A stretch of DNA of 64,000 nt from Candidatus Undinarchaeales archaeon (GTDB taxonomy: Archaea > SpSt-1190 > JASMDC01), in NCBI GenBank assembly GCA_030753015.1, contig JASMDC010000017.1, positions 8,662 to 72,661 on the forward strand, written 5' to 3'. Position 1 is the stretch's first letter. The number at the start of each line of letters is the position of its first letter. Positions 26,125 through 34,420 of the stretch are shown here, in pieces. A program made the position numbers and the translations under genes. A model generated the notes under the pieces. It was given only the letters and a program-made list of their open reading frames with translations. It did not search any database and was not told the origin of the DNA.

Positions 26125-28230
26125 CTATCCCACCGATCCCCTTAGAGAATCCTTGTCCTGGAAGAACGGGTCGACGTCCCCTTCCTCCTCCATCTCCTCG
26201 TCAGCCTCCCTCTTCTTGCTCAGCGCCGTAAGCTTGGCGCTGATGATGTCCACGGGCTTGAGGAGCTTGCCCAGTAGATCGATCAGGACAGAGCTCACGG
26301 TCTTCCCCTTGGGCTTCGTTGCCTCGCCGCCTTCACCATAGCCTGCCACCTGGGCTGCCAGACGTTCCGCTTCGATCTCCTCGTCGCTCTTTCTCCGGAA
26401 GGTCTTATAGAGACCGTCGCGCAGCGGTACGAGCGATCGGGTCAGCGAACCGAAGACCCCCCTGACCTGGGCTACTAGGCCGCTCTCCTCCTCATCGGCC
26501 TCAACCATCTCCGCCTCGGCCTCTATCTCCTCCTTGGTCTTCTCCCGCTCCGGAGTGAGGACCTTGCGGATCTGTACGACGAGCTTGTCCACCGGTGCGA
26601 ACACCGAGCCCACGGTAAGTGCGATCCGTTTCAGGAGCGTGGGTCCCTGCTGGGTCTCATCGATCATCGACTCCATGCGATTCTCTTCGACCTTCATCCG
26701 CTCCATTTCCAGTTCTTCTTCGGTCTTGTCCCTATTCAGGCTGGCAAGCCCTTCGGTGATGGGGCGGAAGGTCTTGGCGATGGTGATGAAAATACGCCGG
26801 AAGTGGAGCTGGAGGGCCGACATCTCCTCCTCCTTGAGGACGTTCCCGTACTCGTCACGCTCGACCTCCTCTTCCTCAGTAAGCGCTTTATGAAGTGCCT
26901 TGAAGCTTCGGATGAGCCCCTCGAAGGGATGGGTTATCTTAAACGCCACTGCCATAATCTTGGCACCGATCACGCTGGTCTCATTCTCCTCGCTCAGTAC
27001 CTGATTGAGCTTCGCGGCCTGCTCACGCTCGGCCTCCAGCGCTGCCTGTTCATCGGGTGTCGGGAAGTACTTGTGTCGGGCCGCTGTTATCTGATTAGCC
27101 AGGGCGTTTGCCCGCGGCCTGATGGCGTGGGTCACTTTCAGAGCGACACCCTTGACTCGTCGTCCCACCTTCCTTTGCACGTTCTGGATAACTTGGATGC
27201 GGTAGAGGGCGTTGAGCACAAAGATGAGCCCGCCCAACGGCACGAGCGCAACACCGGCGACGATGTAGATGGACAGGTCGCTGATGAACGCGTACGCGAC
27301 CCCACCCGCTCCGAGGAGCATGACGGCGCTCGCCATCGCCATCCCGGTCCGCACCTGACCGCTGTACTCGACCCACAAAGCCTCGCCCGTGGCGTTGAGT
27401 GCGAACCGATAGGTGTTCTTTTCGTGGCACTCCTTGAGCGAGGAGTACGCACGTCCGCAGTTCATGCACGCGACGACACCCGCTGGGACGACATGGGTCT
27501 GGCAGGAGGGGCATGCCGAGTATCCCTCCTTCGATGGTACGGGGACATCGCACCCACAAGAGGGGCAGGTGTGTCGCTCCGACACCACACCATAACAATC
27601 GCAGAAATGCGATGTTGCCACCCGTGTCTTGGTGATGCGATCCTTCTCGATGAGGACCTTGAAGACGCTAAGTAGCGTACGTTGGGGGATGTCCCACGTG
27701 TCCATGGTGATGTACAGTTGGCCGACGAACTCGTCCACCAACACATCGTTCGACATGAGGAAGTGGAATATCTTCCGTTTCAGGTCAGTGCGGAACCACG
27801 GTTGGGCGATCTCGTCGTAGAGATTATAGGGCAGGAAGACGGGATCGAGCGTCGTGGCCTGCTTGTAACACGTGATCGTCTGCTTGATGGCGCCGTAATT
27901 GTAGTACGCTCTGCCGAGCAGGTACCATGCATCACCCGATTGGGGGTCCTGTTGGATGGCGTTGTTCAGCGCGTTGATGGCATCCAGAGGTTTCTTGGCC
28001 TCGATGAAAGCAGTGCCGAGTGCAATCCAAGCTTCAACGAAGTCAGGAGTCAGGTTGGCAGCCGCTTGGAAGGCTTCGATGGCCTTGGGATAGTCCTGCT
28101 TACTCAGGAAGTCCTGTCCGACGGAATACTTGGCCTTGGCATAAGTGGTGTCCTTTGTGGCCTCATCGCGATAGTACTTGTAGGCGCTCTTCTCGCCCTC
28201 GACCGGTGCCACTTGGTTCCCTTGGTCCAT
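26125..28230 (-). CDS. TPR, zinc-ribbon and helical-repeat membrane protein
   Basis: 701 residues. Residues 30-150 are three or more TPR units (AIEAFQAAANLTPDFVEAW, ALNNAIQQDPQSGDAW, CYKQATTLDPVF). A winged-helix-like segment leads to a zinc cluster of CxxC pairs (CDCYG, CPSCGC, CPSCQ, CMNCG, about 208-268), two membrane helices (about 300-350), then about six repeats of 45-50 residues in which a hydrophobic helix ending in P-[VIF] (FRPITEGL, FAPVDKLV, LVPLRDGL, LKPVDIIS) is followed by a Glu/Lys-rich acidic helix. The repeats look like amphipathic membrane-surface helices. A scaffold at the membrane is likely; function unknown. Confidence 0.82.
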   Translation of the reverse strand: MDQGNQVAPVEGEKSAYKYYRDEATKDTTYAKAKYSVGQDFLSKQDYPKAIEAFQAAANLTPDFVEAWIALGTAFIEAKKPLDAINALNNAIQQDPQSGDAWYLLGRAYYNYGAIKQTITCYKQATTLDPVFLPYNLYDEIAQPWFRTDLKRKIFHFLMSNDVLVDEFVGQLYITMDTWDIPQRTLLSVFKVLIEKDRITKTRVATSHFCDCYGVVSERHTCPSCGCDVPVPSKEGYSACPSCQTHVVPAGVVACMNCGRAYSSLKECHEKNTYRFALNATGEALWVEYSGQVRTGMAMASAVMLLGAGGVAYAFISDLSIYIVAGVALVPLGGLIFVLNALYRIQVIQNVQRKVGRRVKGVALKVTHAIRPRANALANQITAARHKYFPTPDEQAALEAEREQAAKLNQVLSEENETSVIGAKIMAVAFKITHPFEGLIRSFKALHKALTEEEEVERDEYGNVLKEEEMSALQLHFRRIFITIAKTFRPITEGLASLNRDKTEEELEMERMKVEENRMESMIDETQQGPTLLKRIALTVGSVFAPVDKLVVQIRKVLTPEREKTKEEIEAEAEMVEADEEESGLVAQVRGVFGSLTRSLVPLRDGLYKTFRRKSDEEIEAERLAAQVAGYGEGGEATKPKGKTVSSVLIDLLGKLLKPVDIISAKLTALSKKREADEEMEEEGDVDPFFQDKDSLRGSVG

Positions 28231-28294
28231 GTTCTCTCCCTGACTTTATTTGTTCGTACCTCTACCTATGCGTTGTGTATTGCCTTTGGTAACC

Positions 28295-28302
28295 TTTAAA
28301 AA
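28295..28302 (+). promoter_or_regulatory. TATA-like box for the aIF1 gene
   Basis: TTTAAAAA about 30 bases before the GTG at 28329, supporting a leaderless GTG start. Confidence 0.55.
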
Positions 28303-28328
28303 ACTACAATGGGGAATAACTACTGCAA

Positions 28329-28637
28329 GTGGCCGATATATGTAAGGTCTGTGGACTGCCTGAGGACCTTTGTGTCTGCGAGGCGATCGCGAAGGAGACC
28401 CAGAAGATCACCGTGAGAACGGTGACCCGGCGTTATGGGAAGAAGATTACGATAATAGAGGGCATTGAAGGCAAGCACATCGATACCAAGCAGCTTGCCA
28501 AGAAGCTGAAATCCTACCTTGCGTGTGGAGGCACTCTGAAGAAAGATTCTATCGAGCTCCAGGGTGCCCAGGCGCGCAAGGCCAAGGTGGCCCTCATCAA
28601 GTTCGGCTTCCCACCTGAGTCGGTAGTACTGACCTAG
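28329..28637 (+). CDS. Translation initiation factor aIF1 (SUI1)
   Basis: 102 residues from a GTG. The N-terminal zinc-binding-like CKVCGLPEDLCVC, the central TVRTVTRRYGKKITIIEGI and the C-terminal LACGGTLKKDSIELQG are the standard features of archaeal SUI1/aIF1, which binds the 30S subunit and checks start-codon selection. Length matches the family. The start is leaderless from the TATA at 28295-28302. Confidence 0.96.
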   Translation: MADICKVCGLPEDLCVCEAIAKETQKITVRTVTRRYGKKITIIEGIEGKHIDTKQLAKKLKSYLACGGTLKKDSIELQGAQARKAKVALIKFGFPPESVVLT

Positions 28638-28652
28638 ATGCCCTACGGGCAT
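28638..28652 (+). repeat. Short inverted repeat after aIF1
   Basis: ATGCCC-TAC-GGGCAT immediately after the stop, between convergent genes. It can form a six-base-pair hairpin, but no T-run follows, so a terminator role is uncertain. Confidence 0.3.
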
Positions 28653-28691
28653 ACTCGGCAGTAAGGTCCCCCTACGCCCTAGGAACGGCTA

Positions 28692-29765
28692 TCACTTGAA
28701 CAATTGAAAGAGCGACGCCGCCACTTCGAACGGATCAGTAGTGATTATGCTCGACCCGTACAGCTCCATCGCAGCTATATCCGAACTGGGATGGGCGGGA
28801 TCTCCCCGGTCCACCAACCGGACCACGACTGGGAATCCTTCCCAGCGCGGATCATCGGGCGGTGGGATGGCGATGGCGAGGTTGAAGGCCCTGGTGCCGA
28901 GCTTGTGGAGATGATGGTCGAGCACGCGGAACACCGCTTCCTTCAGGGCGTCGGTTACCGTCGGGGAAAATAGAATGACCTCCCGCTCCTTGATGGGTGT
29001 GAGGTTCACGAGCACCCGCACGTCCCGCCACTCACGGCCGAGGCCCAGAGCATGCTGGAGATCGGACAGGTCGTCGAAGTAGTCGGCACCGTGCGCCTCC
29101 AGATAGCGGGCAGCAGCGGCTCGTAGGTGTTCAACGTGGGCGTAGTGGAGCCCTTTGGAGCACACGACCTGGGCATGACCGTGGATGATGGACGCCCCGC
29201 CCTTCCAGAGGCAGTTCCAGATTATTAGCACGTTCTTGGCATCTGGATCGAGCTGCCTGCACCGGTCGGCCCAGGCGAGAGCGCAGTCGATGTAGTCGGC
29301 CACCCGCTCAGAAGAGATGTGCAGGGGGTCGTGCTCATCGAACACGATCAGACCATGTAAACCGTCGTACTTGGCGATGTTCGATGCTGTGACACAATGC
29401 TTACCCTTCACGCGCCCGAACGGATCCTCAGGCGTGAGGTCGAGGGGCGTGCAGAATGGGCCTCCGCTGCTTCTCTTCACCTCATCTGACACGTCCCCGA
29501 GCGGCTTGGCGTCAAGTGGGCGATGGGCACGCAGGGGATTGAACAACGAGCCCTCACCCACTACGGTGTTCATCACGTGGACTATTTGTTGTGACGTTAC
29601 GGCTTCGATGCTCCCGAACCGGTTTGCCACCCATCCCTCCATCGGGGGAGGTACGCTCAGAGCCCCCGTGGATGATCGCACATCAAAGATACGCTCCCAC
29701 CGCGCACGGTCGCCGGGGGACAACCGTTCGACGAGTCCTGGAAGGTCGAGGATGGTGGCAGCCAT
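28692..29765 (-). CDS. Galactose-1-phosphate uridylyltransferase-like nucleotidyltransferase (HIT fold)
   Basis: 357 residues. The HGHAQVV motif (about 196-202), preceded by NCLWKGGASI, is the histidine triad-type active site of GalT enzymes, where the second His forms the nucleotidyl intermediate. The upstream FDEHDPLHI matches the GalT core. Zinc-ligand cysteines of classic GalT are not obvious. It would move a UMP or similar group onto a sugar phosphate, feeding nucleotide-sugar supply for the GT2 enzymes; ADP-glucose-type relatives are an alternative. The minus-strand TATA around 29787-29797 supports the start. Confidence 0.82.
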   Translation of the reverse strand: MAATILDLPGLVERLSPGDRARWERIFDVRSSTGALSVPPPMEGWVANRFGSIEAVTSQQIVHVMNTVVGEGSLFNPLRAHRPLDAKPLGDVSDEVKRSSGGPFCTPLDLTPEDPFGRVKGKHCVTASNIAKYDGLHGLIVFDEHDPLHISSERVADYIDCALAWADRCRQLDPDAKNVLIIWNCLWKGGASIIHGHAQVVCSKGLHYAHVEHLRAAAARYLEAHGADYFDDLSDLQHALGLGREWRDVRVLVNLTPIKEREVILFSPTVTDALKEAVFRVLDHHLHKLGTRAFNLAIAIPPPDDPRWEGFPVVVRLVDRGDPAHPSSDIAAMELYGSSIITTDPFEVAASLFQLFK

Positions 29766-29854
29766 TCCCTCGATGAGGCCGACGTGACTTTTATGTGTTG
29801 GCGCCCCGGTCGCCGGTGAAACCCTTTAATTTCTTGGCATTGATGAGCAGGCCT

Positions 29855-30115
29855 ATGGATGAAATCCCGATCGCCGCCATCGGCGAGAAGGCCAAGGACA
29901 CCCTCAGGCAGGAGACAAGGCGCTTCTTGGAGATCGACCGAGAGATCAACCAGGCGTTCATGTTCGGCTTCATGGCCGGGGGCCTCCTGGGGATTGCCGT
30001 TGGCTACGCCCTGCACGAGCTTGAGATCCCGCAGGAAGTCGAGACCGCCAGTCAGTTCTCGTACGAGGACGTGGCGGAGGACATCAAGTCCCGGCTCCGC
30101 ACGGCTCTGCAGTAG
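29855..30115 (+). CDS. Small one-pass membrane protein, unknown
   Basis: 86 residues from the ATG at 29855; ATG 29843 and a start at 29795 are in frame, but a TATA-like CTTTAAT (29824-29830) fits 29855 best. A basic helical N-terminus (residues 1-30) is followed by a Gly-rich membrane helix (FMFGFMAGGLLGIAVGYAL) and an acidic tail. It is divergent from the GalT-like gene. No family recognised. Confidence 0.6.
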   Translation: MDEIPIAAIGEKAKDTLRQETRRFLEIDREINQAFMFGFMAGGLLGIAVGYALHELEIPQEVETASQFSYEDVAEDIKSRLRTALQ

Positions 30116-30247
30116 TGCCGAAGTCGGATGGGCATTCCCCTCGCTCGGCCGAAGCACCGCAGACCTTACTGTCATGCACTCCTATTTAGGATTGCCCTCT
30201 AGCGCCAAGGCTGCAAAATCGAGAATTGTTCGTGACGGACCTTTCGC

Positions 30248-30868
30248 TCACCAGCCGCCTTCGCTGTCGCTCCATCCCTCGCTGGATTCGTTACTCCAGC
30301 TCTGCTGCTGTTCGGCCGGTTGCTCCTGCGGAGCGCTCTCCTGCGGAGGCGGTGCGGGGGGCTGCCCCGTATCGGGGTAATCGGCTCTTGCGTCGTCTTG
30401 TTCCGCGCTTTCCTGGGCGGGCTGGCCCTTGTACTGGTCGAGCTTCTGTTCCTCGGCCTTTCGTTCCTCGGCCCGCTCCTGGATGGAGAGCACGACGAAG
30501 ATGACCATCCCGACGAGGGAGCCAAAGAAGGTGCCGATGCAAACGTAGAACATCTTGCCTGTTGTACCATCCCACTGGTTGCTAGCTTGGATGCAGGTCC
30601 GCTCGGTCAGCTGCGGAGTGGTATCGCCGTTGAGATCGGTACATGAACCCTCCCACAGCTGCGCCATGGTGTCGGTGAGGGTCCAGCAATCGGGATCGTT
30701 CTCCTTCGTGCACTCCTCCGGGCACTTCTTGTCGCTCTCTTTCTGGCACACAGCAGGGGCACCGCCGCCTTCACCACTTCCGCCCCACTCTTCCCACTCT
30801 TCCTCAGCTGCAACTCCTATCAGGAGAAGCGTTATTAGGACGAACGTAAGAGTATATCGGCGGTCCAT
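30248..30868 (-). CDS. Secreted-then-anchored Cys-rich protein with disordered Gln/Pro tail
   Basis: 206 residues from the ATG at 30868, 29 bases after a TATA-like TTATATAT region (30893-30900); an upstream in-frame ATG at 30892 lies inside that box. There is a signal peptide (about 4-21), a short Cys-rich external domain (CQKESDKKCPEEC, DCWTL, CTDLNG, CIQAS), a membrane helix (about 108-130) and a cytoplasmic tail rich in Gln, Pro, Glu and Ser. Topology resembles a small type I receptor-like protein. Function unknown. Confidence 0.72.
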   Translation of the reverse strand: MDRRYTLTFVLITLLLIGVAAEEEWEEWGGSGEGGGAPAVCQKESDKKCPEECTKENDPDCWTLTDTMAQLWEGSCTDLNGDTTPQLTERTCIQASNQWDGTTGKMFYVCIGTFFGSLVGMVIFVVLSIQERAEERKAEEQKLDQYKGQPAQESAEQDDARADYPDTGQPPAPPPQESAPQEQPAEQQQSWSNESSEGWSDSEGGW

Positions 30869-30915
30869 ATGTAGAAGGAAGGACGTCATCAATTATATAT
30901 GAGCGTGTTCCGGGG

Positions 30916-32070
30916 CTATGGTATACCCTTTACGGGCAGGGAGGTACATCGCTTCTCCAACGTGCTCCAATCGGTCGCTAGAGGGGCGATCGTGGGTGCC
31001 GGTCGTGAGGAAATAACGCTCCGGATCTCGGTTGCTCGGTCAGCGCTCACCGGATGGGTCGAGGCCACCTCCATGAAGTCCTCTAGTAGGGTGTCGTCCG
31101 CTGCCAAGCGGTCGAAGAATCGGGGGAGACCGTCAGGATCGAGCCTAGCGGCATAGAGGACCTCCAGGCCCACAGCGTCCGCATCCCGCTCCTGTTCCCT
31201 GCTGAACGCAAGGGCGGAGAGCTGGCCCGCGAGGGGTACCAAGTCCACGATGTCCGAGTCGGTCCCGCTCATGATGATCGCCACCATGATCCTGATACCA
31301 GCGTTAGCGACCACGTTCCGCAGACCATGGCGTTCGGTCACGTGGGCCATCTCGTGGCCGAGCACTCCTGCGACCTCGTGAGGGTCGTCGGTGACGTTAA
31401 GAAGGCCGTAGGTCACGAACATCCGTCCTCCTGGGAGGGCGAACGCGTTCACCATATTGGTATCGATGATGGTGAAGTTGAAGGTATATCGCTGGTCGCC
31501 CGATGCTGCCACGAGCCGATCGGTGACCTCCGCGAGGGCGGTATAAAGCTCTGTGTTCGTGCACTCGCCATAATTTCGAGTGATATCCCCGGCGGCAGCG
31601 GCCCCGAGCGATACCTCCCAGTCGACCGGGATCCTGTCAACCGCCATATCGAGGAGAATGGGGACACCGGCATAGATTCCTGCGAGGAAAACAACGATGA
31701 ATAGAACGAACAGGGCCAACGCCACCTTCTGCCCTGAAGAGTGCGCTTCCTTCGCCGATGCCAGCTTGTCGATCCGCTCGATAACAGATGGATGTGCGCC
31801 CGAGCTCCTGATGATGTCGGGGAGCGAGTCCTCGTTGATGTAGATAAGGAGGTCCTTACTCAAAGCATGGCCCTTGAACACCCAGAACTCGTCATCGGGC
31901 CCAAGCTCCATGGTGACGGATCCGTACGTGAGCCGGAGGGGGCCCTGGTCCTTCATGGTAATCTCGATGGCCGAGGGGAGGAACCGCACTCTCACTGGTG
32001 TCGACTCGCCCTTCTCCCCCAGGCCGAACAAGGTGGCCGGGAGCTCGCTTCGGGGCTCGGCCATTACCAT
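30916..32070 (-). CDS. M48-family zinc metalloprotease
   Basis: 384 residues (ATG at 32064 is also possible). A soluble N-terminal domain of about 110 residues with PH-like strands is followed by a membrane helix (about 118-138) and a BepA/M48-type protease domain: NAFALPGGRMFVTYGLL, the zinc site GHEMAHVTERHG (about 238-249), the third-ligand region EQERDADAVGLEVL and the STHPVSADRA motif. The active site is likely outside the membrane, suited to quality control or processing of exported proteins. The N-terminal cytoplasmic domain is unusual for this group. Confidence 0.9.
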   Translation of the reverse strand: MVMAEPRSELPATLFGLGEKGESTPVRVRFLPSAIEITMKDQGPLRLTYGSVTMELGPDDEFWVFKGHALSKDLLIYINEDSLPDIIRSSGAHPSVIERIDKLASAKEAHSSGQKVALALFVLFIVVFLAGIYAGVPILLDMAVDRIPVDWEVSLGAAAAGDITRNYGECTNTELYTALAEVTDRLVAASGDQRYTFNFTIIDTNMVNAFALPGGRMFVTYGLLNVTDDPHEVAGVLGHEMAHVTERHGLRNVVANAGIRIMVAIIMSGTDSDIVDLVPLAGQLSALAFSREQERDADAVGLEVLYAARLDPDGLPRFFDRLAADDTLLEDFMEVASTHPVSADRATEIRSVISSRPAPTIAPLATDWSTLEKRCTSLPVKGIP

Positions 32071-32106
32071 ACCGATGGGGTGCGGAACGTTAAGTATGTT
32101 GCGCCG

Positions 32107-33570
32107 CTATGAGCTTTCCAGCAACCCGGTCCGCCGGTTGAAGTCCTCGATGAGCTCGTCGTACCGCTCGGCCATGTGCCAGCGGTCCGGCCAGTAATTT
32201 GGATCGTTCCACTGGGCATTGAGCTCGGCAAGGTCCTTTCCCTGCTGCTCGATCCACGTGAAGTACTTGAGGTTGTGGATACGCTTGCGGTCGTAGTGTC
32301 CGAGCTCCTTCATGAAGTCCGTCTTGAGGCCGTGGATATCCCTGTGGAATGCCAAGATGGCGTCGTCGCGCGTGAATGGCCCGTTCTGGACATTCTGCTC
32401 CTCGAGACGTGAGCCGTACATCCCCATGGAGTCGGTGAAGATAGTGAAGAGGACATCGCTCTCGCCCAGCTCGAAGTACTTGGCAGCTTTGATGCACGTC
32501 ATCATGTTGCTGATCGAGGATATGCCCAGTAGAGGGAGTTTGTCGATGAGCTCTTGGGAGACGCCCTGGTCCACAAGGTATTTCTTGCCGGCCTCCTCGT
32601 TGAAAAGACGCATGGCGTTCATTACCGGAACGTCGTCCATAGCGACGATCATATCCGTGTTCTTCACATTGTGCACCCATGGGACGTGCTTGTCGCCGAT
32701 ACCCTCGATTCGGTGAGCGCCGAAGCCGTTCATGAGCAGTGTTGGGCACTGGAGGGCCTCGCTGGCTATGACCTTGGACGTGGGGTATCGCTCTTTGAGG
32801 TACTCGCCGGCACCGATTGTACCCGCGGACCCGGTCGCAACGCAGTAGCCGAAGTACCTGTCCCCGGTGCGCATTTCCTTTTTCAACACGTCCTCGATCG
32901 CGTGACCTGTGACCTCATAGTGCCAGAGGGGATTGCCGGGCTCATCGAACTGGTTGAAGATGGTCAGGGCATCCCCGCTACGCCTGAGCTCCCAGCATTT
33001 ATCATAGATCTCCTTGACGTTGGACTCGCACCCGGGCGTGGCGATGACCTCGCTTCCGATGGACTTGAGCCACTCGAACCGCTCCTTGCTCATCTCCTCA
33101 GGGAGGATGGCTACTGAGTGGCAGCCCATGAGGGAGGACACATAGGCACCACCCCGGCAGTAGTTCCCCGTGGAAGGCCACACGGCCTTCTCGTTGATCG
33201 GATCGAACTCCCCCGTGACCAAGCGGGGCGCCAGGCATCCATAGGCCGCTCCGACCTTGTGGGCGCCAGTGGGGAACCACTTGCCGACCAAGGCAATGAT
33301 CCTGGTGTCGACACCAGTGAGCTCAGGGGGCATCTCCAAATAATTGACGCCATTGAACCCACCGTTCGACATATCGTTCTTCCAGGAGATGCGGAAAAGA
33401 TTAGATGAGTCCACGTCCCAAAGCCCGATGTCCTTCAGCTTCTGTGAGATCTTGTCTGGTACGAGGTCGGGATTCTTCATCTGCTTGAATGTGGGAAGGA
33501 TTATGTTGCGCTCCCGGAATCTCTCGATGGTCTTTTGAACCCGCTTCTCGTTGATGGTGATGTCCAGCAT
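32107..33570 (-). CDS. PLP-dependent fold-type II enzyme (TrpB/cysteine synthase-like)
   Basis: 487 residues. FPTGAHKVGAAYG holds the Schiff-base lysine, PSTGNYCRGGAYVSSLMG the substrate loop and ATGSAGTIGAGEY the phosphate-binding Gly-rich loop of fold-type II PLP enzymes. The protein is longer than cysteine synthase and lacks the canonical TrpB landmarks, matching a group usually annotated only as PLP-dependent beta-subunit-like. Beta-elimination or beta-replacement on an amino acid is likely; the substrate is unknown. An inverted repeat and TATA box precede it. Confidence 0.85.
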   Translation of the reverse strand: MLDITINEKRVQKTIERFRERNIILPTFKQMKNPDLVPDKISQKLKDIGLWDVDSSNLFRISWKNDMSNGGFNGVNYLEMPPELTGVDTRIIALVGKWFPTGAHKVGAAYGCLAPRLVTGEFDPINEKAVWPSTGNYCRGGAYVSSLMGCHSVAILPEEMSKERFEWLKSIGSEVIATPGCESNVKEIYDKCWELRRSGDALTIFNQFDEPGNPLWHYEVTGHAIEDVLKKEMRTGDRYFGYCVATGSAGTIGAGEYLKERYPTSKVIASEALQCPTLLMNGFGAHRIEGIGDKHVPWVHNVKNTDMIVAMDDVPVMNAMRLFNEEAGKKYLVDQGVSQELIDKLPLLGISSISNMMTCIKAAKYFELGESDVLFTIFTDSMGMYGSRLEEQNVQNGPFTRDDAILAFHRDIHGLKTDFMKELGHYDRKRIHNLKYFTWIEQQGKDLAELNAQWNDPNYWPDRWHMAERYDELIEDFNRRTGLLESS

Positions 33571-33577
33571 GGGTGGT

Positions 33578-33610
33578 GTCCCCTACCCGCCAGAGCGGGT
33601 CGCAGGGGAC
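33578..33610 (-). promoter_or_regulatory. Inverted repeat at the start of the PLP-enzyme transcript
   Basis: A two-part dyad: GTCCCCT (33578-33584) pairs with AGGGGAC (33604-33610), and inside it ACCCGC (33585-33590) pairs with GCGGGT (33595-33600). It begins 8 bases from the ATG at 33570 and lies between it and the TATA box. It could be an RNA hairpin in the leader or a protein-binding operator over the start site. Confidence 0.55.
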
Positions 33611-33621
33611 AACAGTGTTAA

Positions 33622-33629
33622 CTATAAAT
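33622..33629 (-). promoter_or_regulatory. TATA-like box of the PLP-enzyme gene
   Basis: ATTTATAG on the minus strand; expected initiation near 33600 falls inside the inverted repeat. Confidence 0.6.
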
Positions 33630-34043
33630 GGGTTTTGCACGAGCAGGTCCGACGTGATCTCACTAGCCCTGTACCGGTCCTATTGCCGCCAGTCGATTCG
33701 GCGATCCATGCATATCGGGCCCCACGTGCGATCATATGGGGATGGATGATGATAATGCTGAGGATGTGAGGGGGGCGGTCCTAGATGAAGGCGGAATCAT
33801 ACGCAGAGCCACTCGTTTACTGTACTGTAGGATAAAATCAAATAATTCATTATGATTTGCATAATTATCACGTAATTTTACTAATAACGGACAATTTGTA
33901 GCTATAATCACGCATGGGGCGTTTTTATCCCGAATACAAGACTGGCTTCCGGTGTCACGATTAGCGTAAAAAACGGGATAAGGGATGCCAATAAAGCAAA
34001 TCAATTTAAAGGAAAACGCTATCGGGGAAGGCAGTGTGATATC
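33630..34043. other. Intergenic region, partly strongly AT-rich
   Basis: About 410 bases between divergent genes. From roughly 33825 to 34020 it is far richer in A/T than the rest of the window (runs such as AAATCAAATAATTCATTATG). A minus-strand frame at 33732-34004 has no recognisable protein and odd composition. The right end carries the MC1 promoter (TTTAAAGG near 34006-34013). No tRNA or known RNA was seen. Confidence 0.5.
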
Positions 34044-34316
34044 ATGGCTGGAAATGTCAAGTACTTTGTTCTACAGCAGAACGGTAAGGACAGCAACCAC
34101 GTCTTCTCCGGTAAGCAGCCCCGCGCCGCTGCCCTGAAGGCTGCCGCTCGCGGCTTCAAGAAGATCGAACTCCGAGAGCGCGGTGCCAAGCGCATCCATA
34201 TCTTCGAGGGCAATGTGAAGGTCGTTGACGCGCCTCCGAATGCCCCCTCCTGGATGCCGGCGAAGGTCAAGAAGGCCAACGTCAAGAAGCTCGGCATCAA
34301 GCGCCTCGACAAGTAA
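34044..34316 (+). CDS. Archaeal chromatin protein MC1
   Basis: 90 residues. VFSGKQPRAAALKAAARG, ELRERGAKRIHIFEG and VDAPPNAPSWMPAKV match the small basic MC1 protein of methanogens and haloarchaea almost end to end. MC1 is monomeric, binds double-stranded DNA and bends it sharply. The length is the family's usual length. It has an AT-rich upstream region and a strong terminator, suggesting a single-gene, highly expressed unit. Confidence 0.95.
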   Translation: MAGNVKYFVLQQNGKDSNHVFSGKQPRAAALKAAARGFKKIELRERGAKRIHIFEGNVKVVDAPPNAPSWMPAKVKKANVKKLGIKRLDK

Positions 34317-34338
34317 GTCCGAGACGCAAGGTTGCATT

Positions 34339-34377
34339 GGGGGTCGGGTCCATCCGGCCCCCTTCCTTGTTTTTTTT
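34339..34377 (+). terminator. Hairpin plus T-run after MC1
   Basis: GGGGGTCGG (34339-34347) pairs with CCGGCCCCC (34354-34362) with one G-T pair, and a run of eight T lies at 34370-34377. Archaeal termination needs mainly the T-run; the hairpin strengthens the call. Confidence 0.7.
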
Positions 34378-34420
34378 CTTATCCCCGCCCGGTCCTACTT
34401 GCAGTTATGAGAAAGTATTC

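Noticed and set aside
33732-34004. 90-residue minus-strand frame in the AT-rich spacer
   Set aside because: No recognisable domain, composition unlike neighbours, no promoter or ribosome-binding site in the right place.
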